DNA of 64,000 nucleotides from positions 299,560 to 363,559 of the forward strand of contig CACRSC010000020.1 of NCBI GenBank assembly GCA_902651635.1, read 5' to 3'. Numbering within the stretch: the first letter of the stretch is position 1; every line of letters starts with the position of its first letter. Made by a program: the position numbers and the translations under genes. Source of the DNA: Mastigamoeba balamuthi. Taxonomy: Eukaryota > Evosea > Mastigamoebida > Mastigamoebidae. The notes beneath the pieces are model-generated. The model searched no databases and was not told the origin of the DNA. It saw only the letters and a program-made list of their open reading frames with translations. This document shows positions 10,833-23,561 of the stretch, in pieces.

Positions 10833-12430
10833 TTACTGCGGCGTGGGCTCCGCGGGGGCCGCGGGGGCATCGACGGCGGGTGCGGGGTCCGCAGGGGCCT
10901 CGGGGGCAGCGCTCGGGGCGGCGTCGGCGAGGCTGGGGGCAGCGCTGTCGCTGTCGCTGTCCTTGGCCTCCTCGGCCTCTCCCTCGGCCTCGGCCACTCC
11001 ATCGGCCTCCTTGGCCTCTCCCTCAGCCTCGGCCTCGCCCTGCTTGAGCTGCGCGTGCTTGCGCCGCGGCATGATGCGCTCCAGAGCCGCCTGCCAGCTC
11101 CCGCAGTTGGCGAGCTGCAGCATGATCTCGAACACTGCGCGGATGGCGCCCGAATGAGGATTTGGGTCCGAATCGCCAAATCGATCGGACAAATAATGGA
11201 ACCACACAAAAAATCCATGCCATCCGAGGCAAACGAACTGGGGCAGCGGGGGCGCACCCTGGTTGACGGTGAGGACCTTGCGGGTGCGCATCTCGAGGTA
11301 CTCGTCGATGGGCAGCCGGGCGGTGCGGATGCCGCGGGCGGTGGCGTCGCCGTAGGTGAGGCCCTTGAACCTGTTGTGGTCGACGAGGCCGCCGATGACG
11401 TAGACCGCCTCGCTGTCGAAGTCGCCCAGGGCCTCGCGGGCCTCGGCGCAGAGGTAGACTATGCGCGACCTGTCCCAGACGTCGGTGTAGTGGCGCTCGT
11501 CGGTGCTGACGCCGCGCCAGTGCTTGAAGCCCTCCATGCGGTTCATGGCCGCCACGATGGGCCCCGTGAAGCTCGTCATCACCATGTTCAGCGGCTTGGC
11601 CTGCCTGTTGCTCGCCCCGTACGAGAAGCACATCTGGTTCACCAGCGCCTTGGTGTCCTGCGCTCGTCCAAAGAGACCCAGCATTCAGAGCGAGAGAGAG
11701 AGAGAGAGAAAGCGGTAAAAATACGGCAGACAGATCAATTGAAACGCATTTCGGGGACGGTTTTGACTTGGAAAAAAGACAAGAACCGCAGGAATGCGAT
11801 AGAGACACGGTGGGATGTTGGGGCAAGGGCAAGCGAGCAATTGATTGTGCTGCGGGCGCGCACCTTCTCGGTCATCCTGTCGGCAAACGACATGTCGATG
11901 CAGATGGTGCCTGCGGGCTCCCTCGGCACGTCACGCAGGTTGTACACCTCGCGCACGGGCTCGGGCTCCCCGTTGCGCCTGCGCTCCCGCTCCTCGGCCC
12001 TCGCCGCCTTGCGCTGCAGGATATCCCGAGATCGCAGCGAGCGCGTCAGAGATCCAAATATCGGCCCCCCGGCATTGCGTCACAGGATATTTAAGATATT
12101 TCGACGCGGGTATACCTTCTCCTTCTGCAGCCTGTGGCGCGCCTTGCGCTGCTCCTCGTACTTGGCCTGCTTCTCCATGCGCTTCCGCTGGCGCTTGGAC
12201 AGCGGCGGCTGCGCCAGGCCGTCGCCGGCCTCGCCGCCGTCGGTTCCGTGCGCTTCTGCGGCCGCCGGTTCCGCAGCGGCCTCGGCGCTCGGCATCGCGG
12301 CGTCGGACGGCGCTGCGGCCGCTGGGGGCGCCGCGGGGGCTCCGCCGCACACTGCACCCGCAGCTGGAGCGGCGGCGGGGGCCTCGGCAGCCGCGATCGC
12401 CGGATTCTGGCGCTCCGTGTCCTCGGACAT
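10833..12430 (-). CDS. TRM10: tRNA (guanine-9-N1)-methyltransferase, Trm10/TRMT10 family
   Basis: There are four exons with consistent phases: 12116-12430, 11864-12013, 11258-11657 and 10833-11134. Trm10 is a SPOUT-fold, S-adenosylmethionine-dependent enzyme that methylates N1 of G9 in tRNA. Family landmarks are DMSFADRM (exon 2), VYVIGGLVDHNRFKG, ARLPIDEYLEM and RKVLTVNQ, then VFEIML across the last intron. The Asp in the GGLVDHN segment is the residue usually conserved at the active site. The N-terminus is Ala/Glu-rich then basic (SKRQRKRMEKQ), as is usual in the family and likely to bind tRNA. The C-terminal about 60 residues are an Ala/Glu/Asp/Pro low-complexity tail. Introns are 122-206 nt long. 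The upstream motif at 12481 and the close packing with neighbours suggest constitutive housekeeping expression. Confidence 0.9.
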
Positions 12431-12535
12431 GACGCGATTTGAATTGTGAATCTCCCGGCGGGAATCTGCCCAGAAATCTATCACGGAAGATATTATTCCC
12501 AGAGTTCCACAGGTCGACTGGAGGCCTGCCCGTGT
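12431..12535. promoter_or_regulatory. Short spacer with promoter of Trm10
   Basis: Only about 105 bp separate the Trm10 start from the stop of the EF-hand gene on the same strand. The plus strand reads TCACGGAAGATATTATT at 12481-12497, matching the recurrent motif about 55 bp upstream of the Trm10 ATG. Confidence 0.4.
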
Positions 12536-14267
12536 TCACAGGGGCCTCGGGGGGCCGCCACCGCCGCCACCGCCGGGGTTGTCGAGTATCTTGAGCATCT
12601 CCCAGAGGCGCAGGAGCTTGTGGTGGTGCAGGATGTCCTCGACCTTGATGCCGCCCGTGTGGTCTTTGATGATGTCGCCCGTGATCTCGGCCAGCAGCAC
12701 CTCGATCGCGGCCACCGCCTTGGTGTCCTGGCTCCCGGGCTCCACCCCCGACGCCTGGTGCACCAGCAGCAAAGCAGGTGGAGCGTTAGAGCGCCGAGAA
12801 AGAGATAAGCTGAACCCCGATCAATTGTGTTTGTTCACAACTCTCGCGTATGGCGTCAAATATCGCACCGATCCACAACGTTTTTTTCTACGTTAGGGTG
12901 TTCAGTGCCACGCTAGGGCAGAGAGCCTTCTCAAATTAGCCAAGCTGGTATTGGGGGGAGTGAGAGCAATTGCACCGTGCGAGCCAACACTGAAAGCGTG
13001 GAGGGAAACCGGACGAACCTTGTGGTAGTGCTCGAGCATGATGTCGCTGAAGACGCGCAGCTCGTCGGGTTGCAGGACGCCGTCGCCGTTGAGGTCGAAG
13101 AGCCTGAAGTAGAAGTACATGCGCTCGTCGTTGGTGCCCTTCTCGAGTATCGACAGAGCCTGTATGCACGAGCTGCAGAAGTGCACTTCGCGCTCCTTGG
13201 TCACCGGCGGCGGCAGTGGCTTCTGCGCGTTCCCCGACGTGTTCTTCCACCCGATGCTCTCCACGATCAGGTCTGCGCGCGTCGGGCCATGAGCGCGGAA
13301 TCAATTGATATGAACGGGCCCAATAACACGAACAGGGGCGCGAAATCAAGTGGTGGGCGGGGAATAAGAGCATAAACAGGGGCGCTATACCAATTGATGT
13401 GGGCGACCACAATATCATACAGGACGTGAAATCAATTGATGTGGGCGGGGCACAAGAACAAGCAGGACGAACGAAATCGAACGATACGGGCGAGCCACGA
13501 ACCGATGAGGCGCGGGGTGAGGCCGTGCTGGGTGAAGAACATCTTCATGTGCTTGTCGCTGAAGGGCTCGTCGCCGACAATGTCCGAGAACTCCTGGAAG
13601 ATGGTCTCGAGCTCGTGCATCGAGAAGTACGTCTGGAACGCCAGCCGCTTGAACAGCGCGCTCTCCTTGGCGTCGATGCGCGTCCGCAGCGTGCGGCCCC
13701 CGGCCCTCCCCAGGCTCGAGTTGGTGTTCCTGTGCAGCGCCCCCGTCGGAAGCGTCGGCACCGGCGCCGGCGTCGTCTTGGCCGACGTCCTGTTCCTGCA
13801 GTACGGCTGCGCAGTTGCAACGCACCCACCGAGACGCGACGGAAAACCGTCGCCCAGGAGGAGAAAACCGTGCCCCCCAGCGTGAGGAGGAGCGGGGGAG
13901 GGCGGCGGCAGCGAGACACGCGATGACGTGGCGCACGCTCGTGGCGTCGCAAGAGTCGGCGAGGAACGAGGCCACGCGGGCCGCGAACTCGGACCCCGCG
14001 ATCTCGACGAGGGCCCTGCCGAACATCTCGGCGTCGTTTTCTCGCATCGCGATCGTCAGGTCTGCGGCGGAGGCGACGACACGTCATCGACGGGGTCCCG
14101 GGGAGGCGGGGAGGGGGCGCCCGGGGGCGGCGGAGGGGCGCTCCGGACGTGCCTCTGTACTCGAGGGGGCGGGGAGGCTCGAGCGAGTGCGGGGCAGCGC
14201 CAGCGACCGAGGGGAGGGCCTGGGGGGGCGCGGGCGACGGCCGCGCGGACGAGGCGCCCGCACCCAT
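12536..14267 (-). CDS. EF-hand calcium-binding protein (possible N-myristoylation; first exon tentative)
   Basis: The stop is at 12536-12538. Exons read as: about 12536-12770, containing VEDILHHHKLLRLWEML and a Gly/Pro tail; about 13021-13275, with a canonical EF-hand loop DLNGDGVLQPDE (D1, N3, D5, G6, E12) followed by LRVFSDIMLEHYHK; about 13505-13800, with FQTYFSMHELETIFQEF, probably a second degenerate EF-hand; and about 13925-14058, with ENDAEMFGRALVEIAG. The most upstream ATG in a coding-like stretch is 14267, giving MGAGASS, a good N-myristoylation signal, but the junction to the next exon is not resolved. The intron at about 13276-13505 is unusually long and contains a tandem repeat. 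It is expected to act as a Ca2+ sensor, perhaps membrane-anchored, with an unknown target. Confidence 0.6.
13296..13480. repeat. Degenerate tandem repeat inside an intron
   Basis: Four related units of about 40-50 bp follow one another, three of them beginning with a [A]TCAATTGAT or CAATTGATGTGGGCG core. They lie within the EF-hand gene intron. CAATTGA also occurs singly in several other introns of the window. Confidence 0.5.
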
Positions 14268-14786
14268 TGCGTCGCCAAAAATAGCAGCAGTGATAGGGGA
14301 GATACCGCCCCAAATCGCTCCGCATTGTCTGGGATCCGCACTCCCCATTGGCCTTAATTGGAGCAGTACCTCGCAAGCCCACACCCCCGCGTTGCCTCGC
14401 ATCCACCGCAGGGCCAACGGTGGCAAGAGTGAGATGAACAACAATGTTGCAATGTGGAAGACAAAGTCGTTCCACTTTTAAAAGTGGAAATGTGGAATGC
14501 CTCTGGCTTCCAGATTGTTCCACATCCACATCTCCACACTTTGCAACACTGGTCTGAAAGCGCGGGGGTTTCTAAACTGCTTGCCGTCTGCCTCCGAGCG
14601 CCCACTCTACTGCACTTGCAGAGGTGGATGTACGGGCGTGTAATAGCATTTACACAGTTTTCGGTCGGAATGAGACGGATTTCCGATAACGAACGTTGTT
14701 TTCCATCAAGCTGTTTCATAGGACACTCAGACTGCGTGCAACTGATGGTGTATTTGTTCTCCTTTAGTGTTGGATGTTCAATAACG
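14268..14786. other. Intergenic spacer with imperfect inverted repeat
   Basis: About 520 bp without a supported gene. An imperfect inverted repeat spans about 14442-14553: ATGTTGCAATGTGG on the left and the complement of CCACACTTTGCAACACT on the right. A perfect short palindrome CACTTTTAAAAGTG sits between the arms at about 14475. It could form a hairpin near the 3' end of receptor copy B. Confidence 0.4.
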
Positions 14787-17700
14787 TCACGGATTTATGC
14801 TCAGATCCGATGAGCCTGAAGGAGCCATGTGTGTCTCCCCTGGCTGCATCAGAGTGGGAGTGGCAGTTCCGAACCCAAGCTCTTGGGGCAGGACGGCAGC
14901 CATCAGGTCGTCGTCAGCGGCGTCCCGAATCTCAGATGTCATCGAAACCTCGGACAAGACGTTGTGCGCTGTCTGGGGCGAGCTGCTGATGCTCAGGTCC
15001 GACGGCAGCTCAAACGTGCCAGCTCCCTTTTGGAGTTGAGATTTGTTGTCCAGTCAGAGCGTATGTGCAGTGATGGGCGACTCGAGTACGCACAGCGAAT
15101 GTCTGAGGCCAGTTCCTGAGGATCTGGAACACAGATGGCCTCCTCTCGGGCTCCTTCTGCCAGCAGCGTGACAGCAGCATCGCCACCTCCTTGGGCGTCG
15201 ATGGGTGTATCTCTGGAAGTGCACCCTGGTTCTGTGACATCGGTGCTTGGGGCTCTGCTGGGCCCTTGGCATGTGTGGAGGATGTGTGCGACACTGACGA
15301 GGACTTGCTCGAGTCGGAGATCGCGGCGTACAGGTCGGCTGGGAGGAACAGTTCCCACAGTACAATTCCAAATGCTGTGGAATCGGAATTGAGAATTGCT
15401 GATGAAATTTTAAGCGAGGAGATGTGTACCGAAAACGTCAGTTGCTGTGGTTGCTGGCTTTCCCTCAATGATCTCGGGAGCAAGCCAGCCAGAGTGCCTC
15501 CTGGCAGAATTGCTTGAAGAGGTCTTGCCGTTGGAGCACCAGAAGTCGCAGATCTTGGTCACCATGCTCCCATCAATCTGGTGACATTCGTCAGATACAA
15601 TTGAGAACCTGGCTCTGACCATGAGAGATTGGCTCGAGAGGTTCCCGTGGACCACAGGTGGCTTGGCTGAATGCAGATATGCCAGCCCCTTGATAGTGTC
15701 CTGCACAAAAGAGGTTGAGTCACCCGGTGGTTGTTTGTATTGGCATACGAAGGCTATGGCGACCTCGTTGTAGTAGTTCATGTTCTGCTTGTTCTTCTTC
15801 AGGTACTCGTGCAGCGACCCAGACGCCATGTACTCTGCCACTAGTGTCAATCACGCTGCTCACTTGTGGAGAGATGGTTGGTACCGCTGACAACGAGAAG
15901 GTCAGTCTTGGACTCGCTGTACCCCAGGACCATCATCAGGTTGGGGTGTTGCAGGCTGTGCGTCAGCGCCATCTCGCTCTTGATGGAGTCGAGGTCCTCT
16001 CGCGTGATGGACGTCTTGTCGATGACTCTGATGGCCACAGGTGTCCCGTGCCAGTCCCCGTTGTGCACTGCCCCGTACTGGCCCTTGCCGATGTGCTCCC
16101 CGATCTCCAGTTCGCTCCTCTTGATTTTCTTCAGTGCCGACCTCCCTCTGCTCCTGGCCACGACGGCGACGGCGAGGAGGGAACACACAATGGCAAAACC
16201 GGGGATAGTGGTGGACAGGATCACTGTGCGCTCCGTGTTGTCCTCTGATGCCACAGCGGGCGGGTCGAACTCCTTCCCGCATCTTCTCTCCTCTTGAATG
16301 GCGAAGTCAATCAGGTCGAACTGCTTGACGTTCCACCTCGTGACGTAGACAGTGTCCATGCCCTGGTTGCAGAGCCTCTCGCCGCTGTTCTGGTCGAGGA
16401 AGGGCCCCACTGTGATCTTGTTGTCTATCTTGAAGTACTTGATGGAGTAGACAGCGTCCAGAAGCGTCTCGGCCGTGACCACGTCCGAAGACATCCCCTC
16501 CTCTTTCATGCTCTCGATCACTGTGGAGATGAACCTGCCGATAAGGAACCCCTCGAAGGGCTCCTGGGCCTGGTCCATGAAGGAGGCCCAGTTCTCAAAG
16601 TCCTGGCGGACCGCGTTGCTCGACGACAGCGAGGCGATCTGCGGGGTCACCGACGTGCGGTACACGTTCTCCCACTCTGCCGTGGCTTTTTGATTTTGGT
16701 ACATCATTATCCAGACGGGTGTTAGGCTGACAACTGAAGTCAAGACGATGGGGCTTGTTTTCGACGACCCGCGGATGGCATCCACGAGCTGCCACGCATC
16801 GCTCGCGCCTGCCACGATGATGAAAGAGAATCCCTCTTGCGCCTTGGCGACGGCGTAGTCGACTACGACCGATTGGTTGTTGGAGAACGCCTGGTCCACG
16901 ATCTGGATTGTTCTCGCGACGCCAAACAGCTGAACGCAGTATCAGGCAGGCAGCCAGAGGCACAAGGGCTGTGGAAAGATCTCGCACGTTTCTGTCACGA
17001 CAGAGGGCCAGCCCTTCAGCAAAGTCCTTTCCCGCGTCGTGGTGCGTCAGCGAGCTCCACAGCACAGCGATTCTGTCCGCGTTGTGCTTCTGGGCGAGCA
17101 GAGAACCAGCGGTCCTGGCCTCCTGGTAGTACGACGCGAACAGGTTGACAACACCTCTGCCGGGCGACCGTGAGTAATGGGTGCCGATGACTGCGAAGCA
17201 GCAGAGAAGGGAGCGGGGCGGGTGCGTGTGCAGCGAACCGCGTGAAAGGGGTCCTGAGGCTGCGAAGGCCCGAGAAGGGCGCGATGAGTGGGATACGCAG
17301 CTTCCCCTTGTTGATGAGGTCCAGCGACCTGTTGACGCCGTTCTCCGGAAGCGCAGCGATCGCCACCGAATTGCGCCCGATGAGCGTGTCCAGCGCATCG
17401 CCGATGCCGGCGTTCTGAGTTGCAGTAAGAGCAATTGGCGCGCTGCGTCCGCCGTTATGCGCCCGAGTGGCAGAGGACAGCCCGCGCTGCATGTCCGCGG
17501 AGGTGTCTCTCTCGCTCTGGACGTAACCGATGAGCGACTTGGGCGTCGTGTCGTTCCACCTGGCCACGCCACAGCCGCTGAACTTGAACGACCACGTGTC
17601 GACAGGCCACAGCGCTCCCCAGCCCAGATCAAACTCCGTCATCCAGATCTCGTGGGCGCCCTGGTTGCACCAGTCGTCGGACGTCTGCGCAGACCCCGTG

Positions 17701-19019
17701 TGGCCCACGCCGTCGCCGTAGGGCCCCAGCGTGTAACTGCCATACAGTTGGAACGTGCGGATGTCGCGGAAGATGGCGTCGAGGAAGGTGGCACGCGTCA
17801 GCGGCCACCCGTTGAGCTCGAGGGCCCTCGACGCTGCTGTCGTGAGGAGGCGCCCTGCGATGAACCCCTCGAGCGACGCGTGTGTCAGTGTCATGCCAGG
17901 ATGGTACTGGCGCATCGCCTTCTGGTACTCGCTGTGCCCCGTCCCCCAGACGTGAGGCGTGTAAAGAAGACTAAGAACAGGAAAGGCACACCTTATGACA
18001 CGGAACTTCGAGCCGGAGGAATAAGGCAGCGGGACGACCTGCGTGATGAAGAGCATCGACCCCTGCGAGTCGACCGTCTCCCACGTGGACGAGGGTGCCG
18101 CCTTGTAGAGCTCCTCGTACGAGACGAAGGACATGGCGATGTAGAGCAGGCCTGTCTTGTTCCTGCGCGCCATCTCCTGCATCACCGCTGCCGACATGCT
18201 CCCCACCGCCAGCAGCACCACCGCCGCGGGGTCCCCGCGTGCGCACAGAGCGTCCGCGGCCTTGACGGCGATCGCGCTCAGGTCGTCCTGAGAGGTCACG
18301 ACACCGCTGTGCGCTGACGAGAGCAGCCCGGCCCCGCCGGTGGACCTGAGGGCACCTGAAAGGAAGCCGACAGCGTCGCGGGCGAACGGCGTGTCCTCGT
18401 AGAACACGCTCGTGCGGTTGAGGAGACTCCAGCTGTCCGACAGGAACGACACGATGGCACTGATCTCGTCGCCCCCGCCAGCCCTCGCCAGCACCACGCC
18501 GGTCCGTGACGACTGCAGCACCGACGCGCGTGCTCGGAGCTTCTCGCTGCTGGTCAGCGCCCCCACAAACGGCACCGGCACCCCGTCGCTCCCCGCCGAC
18601 GCCAGCAGCGTGCCCAGCGCCGCCTCGCTGGCCGACGACCCGACGCTTCCCGCGATGGCGAACGCGGGCCCCGTGCCGTTTGCGCCCGAGCAGAGGAGCT
18701 GCTGTGTGTTGCTGGCCTGCCGCCCGTCGTCGCCCCCGTCGTCGAGTGACGCCAGCACGAAGCGCACCAGCGACGCCTCGTTGGCCGAAGCGAACGCCGC
18801 CTCGAGGCCTGCGCGGACGTCGGTGCCTTTGCGAGCATGTGGGCCCGAGAAGGGGGCGGACTGCCCGACGACGAGGAGAGCTCTGCCGCCAGCGGTGCTG
18901 TTGGGGTACAGCGCGTGCGAGGAATTCGCTCCAGCGCACGTGGCCGCGGACGAACGAGGGGCGAGGAGGAGGATCAGGAGGGCGAAGCTGAGGACGCGCT
19001 GCATTGCCGCTGCGTCCAT
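14787..19019 (-). CDS. Dual-PBP1 receptor pseudokinase family, copy B (complete)
   Basis: The ATG is at 19019 with a 20-odd-residue signal peptide; the first exon ends at 17992 and the second starts at 17931. Module one is a PBP1/ANF-receptor-like domain (VVGQSAPFSGPHA near 18860; FLDAIFRDIRTF near 17760; WCNQGAHEIWMT near 17650). Module two follows (LFASYYQEARTAG near 17130; VGPFLDQNSGERLCNQG near 16400). One membrane helix lies at about 16135-16230, then a kinase-like domain. The Gly-rich loop GKGQYGAV is normal, but VAxK is VAIR (about 16030), HRD is HGN (15641-15652) and DFG is DFW (15538-15547). APE, DVFAFG and the C-lobe CWQKEPERRPS are kept. Introns interrupt the kinase region at positions shared by all copies. 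The C-terminal tail (14787-15030) carries the family SISSSPQTA and DDDLMAAVLPQE motifs. It probably signals as a scaffold or allosteric pseudokinase. Confidence 0.85.
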
Positions 19020-19148
19020 TGTGTGATCTCTCGGTTATTAAGGAAATGAAAACCAACCTCAATTTTAAAATGCAGGACACAATCGGGGATTCGGTTTGTT
19101 TGAGTATTCGGGAGGAATCATTGTCGTGACGGGCTGCCACGCCGAATT
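19020..19148. other. Short spacer between receptor copies B and C
   Basis: Only about 130 bp separate the copy C stop from the copy B start, on the same strand. No other gene fits, so the copy B promoter must lie here or inside the end of copy C. Confidence 0.5.
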
Positions 19149-22100
19149 TCACAGGCCCCCACTCAGGTCCGGCACATCCGAGGAGGCAGAGGCATTGAAC
19201 TGGAAGGAGCACCCAGCCCTGCCGAGAGTTGGGGTCTCGGAGACCATCGCGAGGTCCTGCGGGAGGACAGCAGCCATCAGGACGTCGTCAGACACGTCCC
19301 TGGCGTCGGTTGACTCGGACAACATGTTGCCCGGCGTCTGCGGCGAGCTGGTCACGCTCAGGTCCGACGGCATCTCGAAGACGCCGATCGACTGGGAGGT
19401 TAGCGAGTGAGCTGGCGGCATCGATTCATTGACGGGGACGAGCGCGCACAGCGAAGGTTTTGGGCCAGTTCTGGAGGATCTGGAACACAGAGGGCCTCCT
19501 CTCTGGCTCCCTCAGCCAGCAGCGCATCAGCAGCGCCGCCACCTCCTTGGGAGTTGACGGAGGGATCTCGGGCTCTGATACCGCTCTCTGCGACTCCGAG
19601 ACTGGGCCGCTCTGCGCCAGTGCAGTCGCTGAATGCGAAGCAGAGACAGACGAGGACTTGCTCGAGTCTGTCATCGTGGAGTACACAGCAGCGGGGAGAA
19701 ACAGCTCCCATAGAACAATTCCAAACGCTGAAGGGCAGGGAAGCAGAACACAGGTCTGAGGGTAAGAAGAAGGATACCGAGTGAAATATCGGATACACAC
19801 CGAACACGTCGGTTGCTGTGGTTGCTGGCTTTCCCTCGATGAGCTCGGGAGCAAGCCAGTTCGCATGCCTTCTTCCAGAACTATTTGAGTTTTTGCTCTT
19901 GGAGCACCAGAAGTCGCAGATCTTGGTCACCATACTCCCATCAATCTGTATCACTGGTAAGTTATCATTGAGTTAATGATTCGTACCATAAGGGATTGGC
20001 TTGAGAGGTTCCCGTGGACCACGGGTGTCTTGGCTGAATGAAGGAACGCCAGCCCCTTAACAGTGTCCTGTGACATATGTTACAATGAGCACTATGGGAT
20101 CACATACGAAGGCAATGGCGACCTCATTGTAGTAGTTCATGTTCTGCTTGTTCTTCTTCAGGTAATCGTGCAGCGACCCAGACGCCATGTACTCTTGAAC
20201 TCAAATGTTATTCTGACTGATGAGTAAGATGTTCGCACCGCTGACGATGAGGAGGTCAGTCTTTGACTCGCTGTACCCCAGCAGCATCAGCAGGTTGGGG
20301 TGGTGCAGGCTGTGTGTCAGCGCCATCTCGCTCTTGATGGCTCCGAGATCCTCTCGTGTGATGGCCATCTTGTCGATGACTCTGATGGCCACAGGTGTCC
20401 CGTGCCAGTCCCCGTTGTGCACTGTCCCGAACTGGCCCTTGCCGATGCGCTCTCCGATCTCCAGCTCGCGCCTCTTGAGCTTCTTAAGTGTTGGCCTCCC
20501 TCTGCGCTGGATGAACACGATGGCCGTGGCTAGAAGGGAGCACACGACGACGAACGCGGGGATTGTGGTGGACAGGATCACTATACGATCTGTGTTCTCG
20601 TTCGGGATGATTTCTGGAGGGTCGAACTCCTTGCCGCACCTGCGGTTCTCCTGAATGGCGTAGGAGACGTAGTCAAAGACGTTTCCCTCCACATCCCACT
20701 TGGTGACGTAGACGGTGTCCATGCCCTGGTTGCAGAGCCTCTCGCCGCTGCTCTGGTCCAGAAAGGGCCCCACTGTTATCTTGTTTCCGACCTTGAAGTA
20801 CCTCTTGGCGTAGACCGCGTCCAGCAGCGTCTCCGCCGTGATCTCTGTCCCCGAGTTGCCCTCGTCCATGCTCTGCACCACCGCCGAGAGGAACCTGCCG
20901 ACAAAGTAGCCCTCGAAGGGGCCCTGCTGCTGGTCCATCAGCGACACCCAGCTCTCGAAGTCCTGGCGCATCGCGTTGCCCGTCGACAGCGCGTCGAGCT
21001 GTGGCATCAGTGACGTGCGATAGACGTGCACCCACGTGTGGTTCTCGTTGTCGTCCCAGAACAGCGACTGCCAGATGGTCCCGTAGCTGACGGACGACGT
21101 CAGCACGACTGGGCTTTTGCAGCACATGTGCTGCATAAGCGCCCACGCGTCCTCAGCCGACGCCACGACGACAAACGCGTGCCCAGCCTCGGCCTCGGTG
21201 GCGATGTAGTGGGTGACCTCCTGGGTGATGTTGACGAAGGGCCTGTCACTGATCGAGATACCCTTGTCGGTCAGGTTCACTCCCAGCAGCTGTACAAACA
21301 GCGAAATCAGTTGGCTCGATTCGTTTCATTGGCTGCACGTTGCGGTTGCGGCAGAGGTCCAGCCCCTTGAGGAAGTCGGTGGCGACCTCGCTGTGCGTGT
21401 CGCTGTTCCAGATGACCACGATGTGCTGCACACTCTCTCTGTTGATAAGGAACGACGCTGCCGTCTGGGCCTCCTGGTAGTACGAAGCGAACAAGTTGAC
21501 GACGTCTCTGTGCCGCACAAAAGCAAGTCACATTGAGCGCCAAGTGCAACGATTGACGGCGTGTCGCACCTCCTGAAGGGCGTCCTGAGCTTCTGAAGGC
21601 CCGAGAGAGGAGCGAACAGCGGAAACAATTGCTTTCGAGTCCCCATGAGGTCCAGCGAGCCCGCCACCTCGCTCTCCGCGAGCCCCGCGAGTGCCACAGC
21701 CTTGGGGCGCAGGTCAGAGCGGTCCTGCAAGCGTGGCCGCCCGGCGGTGATGTGCGCACCTCTCGAGTGGTGAACCTGGCGACCGCAGTGGCGACGTCAG
21801 TGGTCTTCTCGGTCGAGAGCGCCACCAACCGGCCGCTCTCGCTGTTGTGGGCGCTGAGCGCGGCGGCCATGCCCAGTTGCATGTCGCCCGAGTTGCGCGA
21901 CCTGGTGTAGTCGTAGCCGACGACGGCCTTGTGCGTCGAGTTGCTTGCGCCGGCCACAGAGCAGCCGCTCCACTTGAACGACCACGACTCGGCGGCCTGC
22001 AGCTCGCCGCCGTAGAGGTCCATTTGGGTCATGAAGACCTCGTGGGCGCCCTGGTTGCACCAGTCTTCGGACATCTGTGAGGCACTGCTGGAGCCCACGC

Positions 22101-23439
22101 CGTCGCCGTAGGGCCCCAGCGTGTAGCTGCAGTGCAGCCTGAACGTGCGGATGTCGCGGAAGATGGCGTCCAGGAAGCGGGCCCGCGTCAGTGGCCACCC
22201 GTACAGCTCGAGGGCCCTCGAAGCGGCCGTCGTGAGCAGCCGCCCCGCGATATACCCCTCGAGCGACGTGTGGGTGACGTTCATCAGGGGCTGGTACTTG
22301 CGCATCGACGAGCGGAACTCACTGCATTCGGCCCTCGCACAGTCAGTACTAATGAAATCAACTGGACACGAGCTGCGAGGCGCGTACCCTGTTATGCTGT
22401 AGTGGCTGTCATAGGGCATGGGGACCACCTGGCTGATGTACACCGACACGCTCTGCGACATCATGCGGACCCACGCCGACTGGGGCGCTGCATCGCGGAG
22501 CTCGCCGGCCGTGACGAACGACATGGCGACGTACTGCACGCCCGTCTTGTTCCTCTCGGACATCTCGCGGATGAGCGCCCCCGACATGCTCCCCACCGCC
22601 AGCAACACGACGGCCCTCGGGTCTCCGCGTGTACACAGCGCGTCCGCTGCCTTGCGGGCCACCTCGCGGGCTGCGCTCTGCGAGGCCACGACGGCGTGGC
22701 CGTAGGAGGAGAGCAGCGCGGCCCCGCCGCTGGACGCGAGCGCCTCCCTGAGGAGCTGCACGGCGTCGCGGCCGAACGGCGTGTCCTGGAAGAAGACGCT
22801 CGTCCTGTTGAGGACGCTCCAGCTGCTCGACAGCAGAGACACAATGGCGCTGACCTCGTCGCCCGCCCCGGGCCTCGCGAGGGCCACGCCGGATCTCAGG
22901 CTTCCCGACGCGCTAGCGTTCTGAAGAACCGCCGATCGCGTGCGCAGCAGCTCGCTGCCCGTGAGGCCTCCTATGTAGGGCACCGGAACGCCATCCGAGC
23001 CCTCGGAGGAGAGCAGCGTGGCGAGGGTGGCCTCGCTGGCCGACGACCCGACGCTGCCCACGATGGCGAACGCAGAGCCCGTGCCGTTGGCGCCCGAGCA
23101 GAGCAGCGCCTGCGTGTTGCTCGCCTGCCGGGTGCCGTCGTAGGCGTCGTCGAGCGGCACGAGGACGAACCGGACCGGCGAGGCCTGGTTGGCGGCGGCG
23201 AATGCGGCCTCGAAACCCGCACGCACTTCGATGCCTGCCTGCCTGTGCGGGCCCGAGAAAGGTGCGGACTGGCCCACGACCATCACCACCTTCTGTGTTG
23301 AGTTGCCTGCATACAGGTCGTACGAGACGCTTGAGCACAGCGACGTAGGTCTTGCGGCAGCGGCGCAGGCCGCGAGGGCCCAGAAGGCGTGCAGCAGAAT
23401 CCGCAGTGCGCTCGGTAGTAATTTCTGGGAGGAGGGCAT
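19149..23439 (-). CDS. Dual-PBP1 receptor pseudokinase family, copy C (complete)
   Basis: ATG 23439 opens a signal peptide, then PBP1 module one (VVGQSAPFSGPHRQ near 23260; FLDAIFRDIRTF near 22150; WCNQGAHEVFMTQ near 22040). Module two follows (LFASYYQEAQTAA near 21480; VGPFLDQSSGERLCNQG near 20740). The membrane helix is at about 20510-20590. The kinase-like domain has a good Gly loop (GKGQFGTV) but VAIR at about 20385, HGN at about 20009-20020 and DFW at about 19907-19917. APE and the subdomain IX/XI blocks are kept. The tail ends at 19149 and diverges from the others at its extreme end, but keeps FEMPSDLSVTSSPQT and DDVLMAAVLPQDL. Intron positions match copy B. It is a membrane sensor; ligand and partner are unknown. 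Confidence 0.85.
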
Positions 23440-23561
23440 GCGGTGTTGTCTGCCTAGGATTCAATACGTTTGTGCAATGAACGGTCGATAGTGCCGCCCC
23501 CCGTACCATCGGTGGTGAAATCTGCGAGTCTGCCGGATGAAGCAAAAAAATGGCCCTGATG

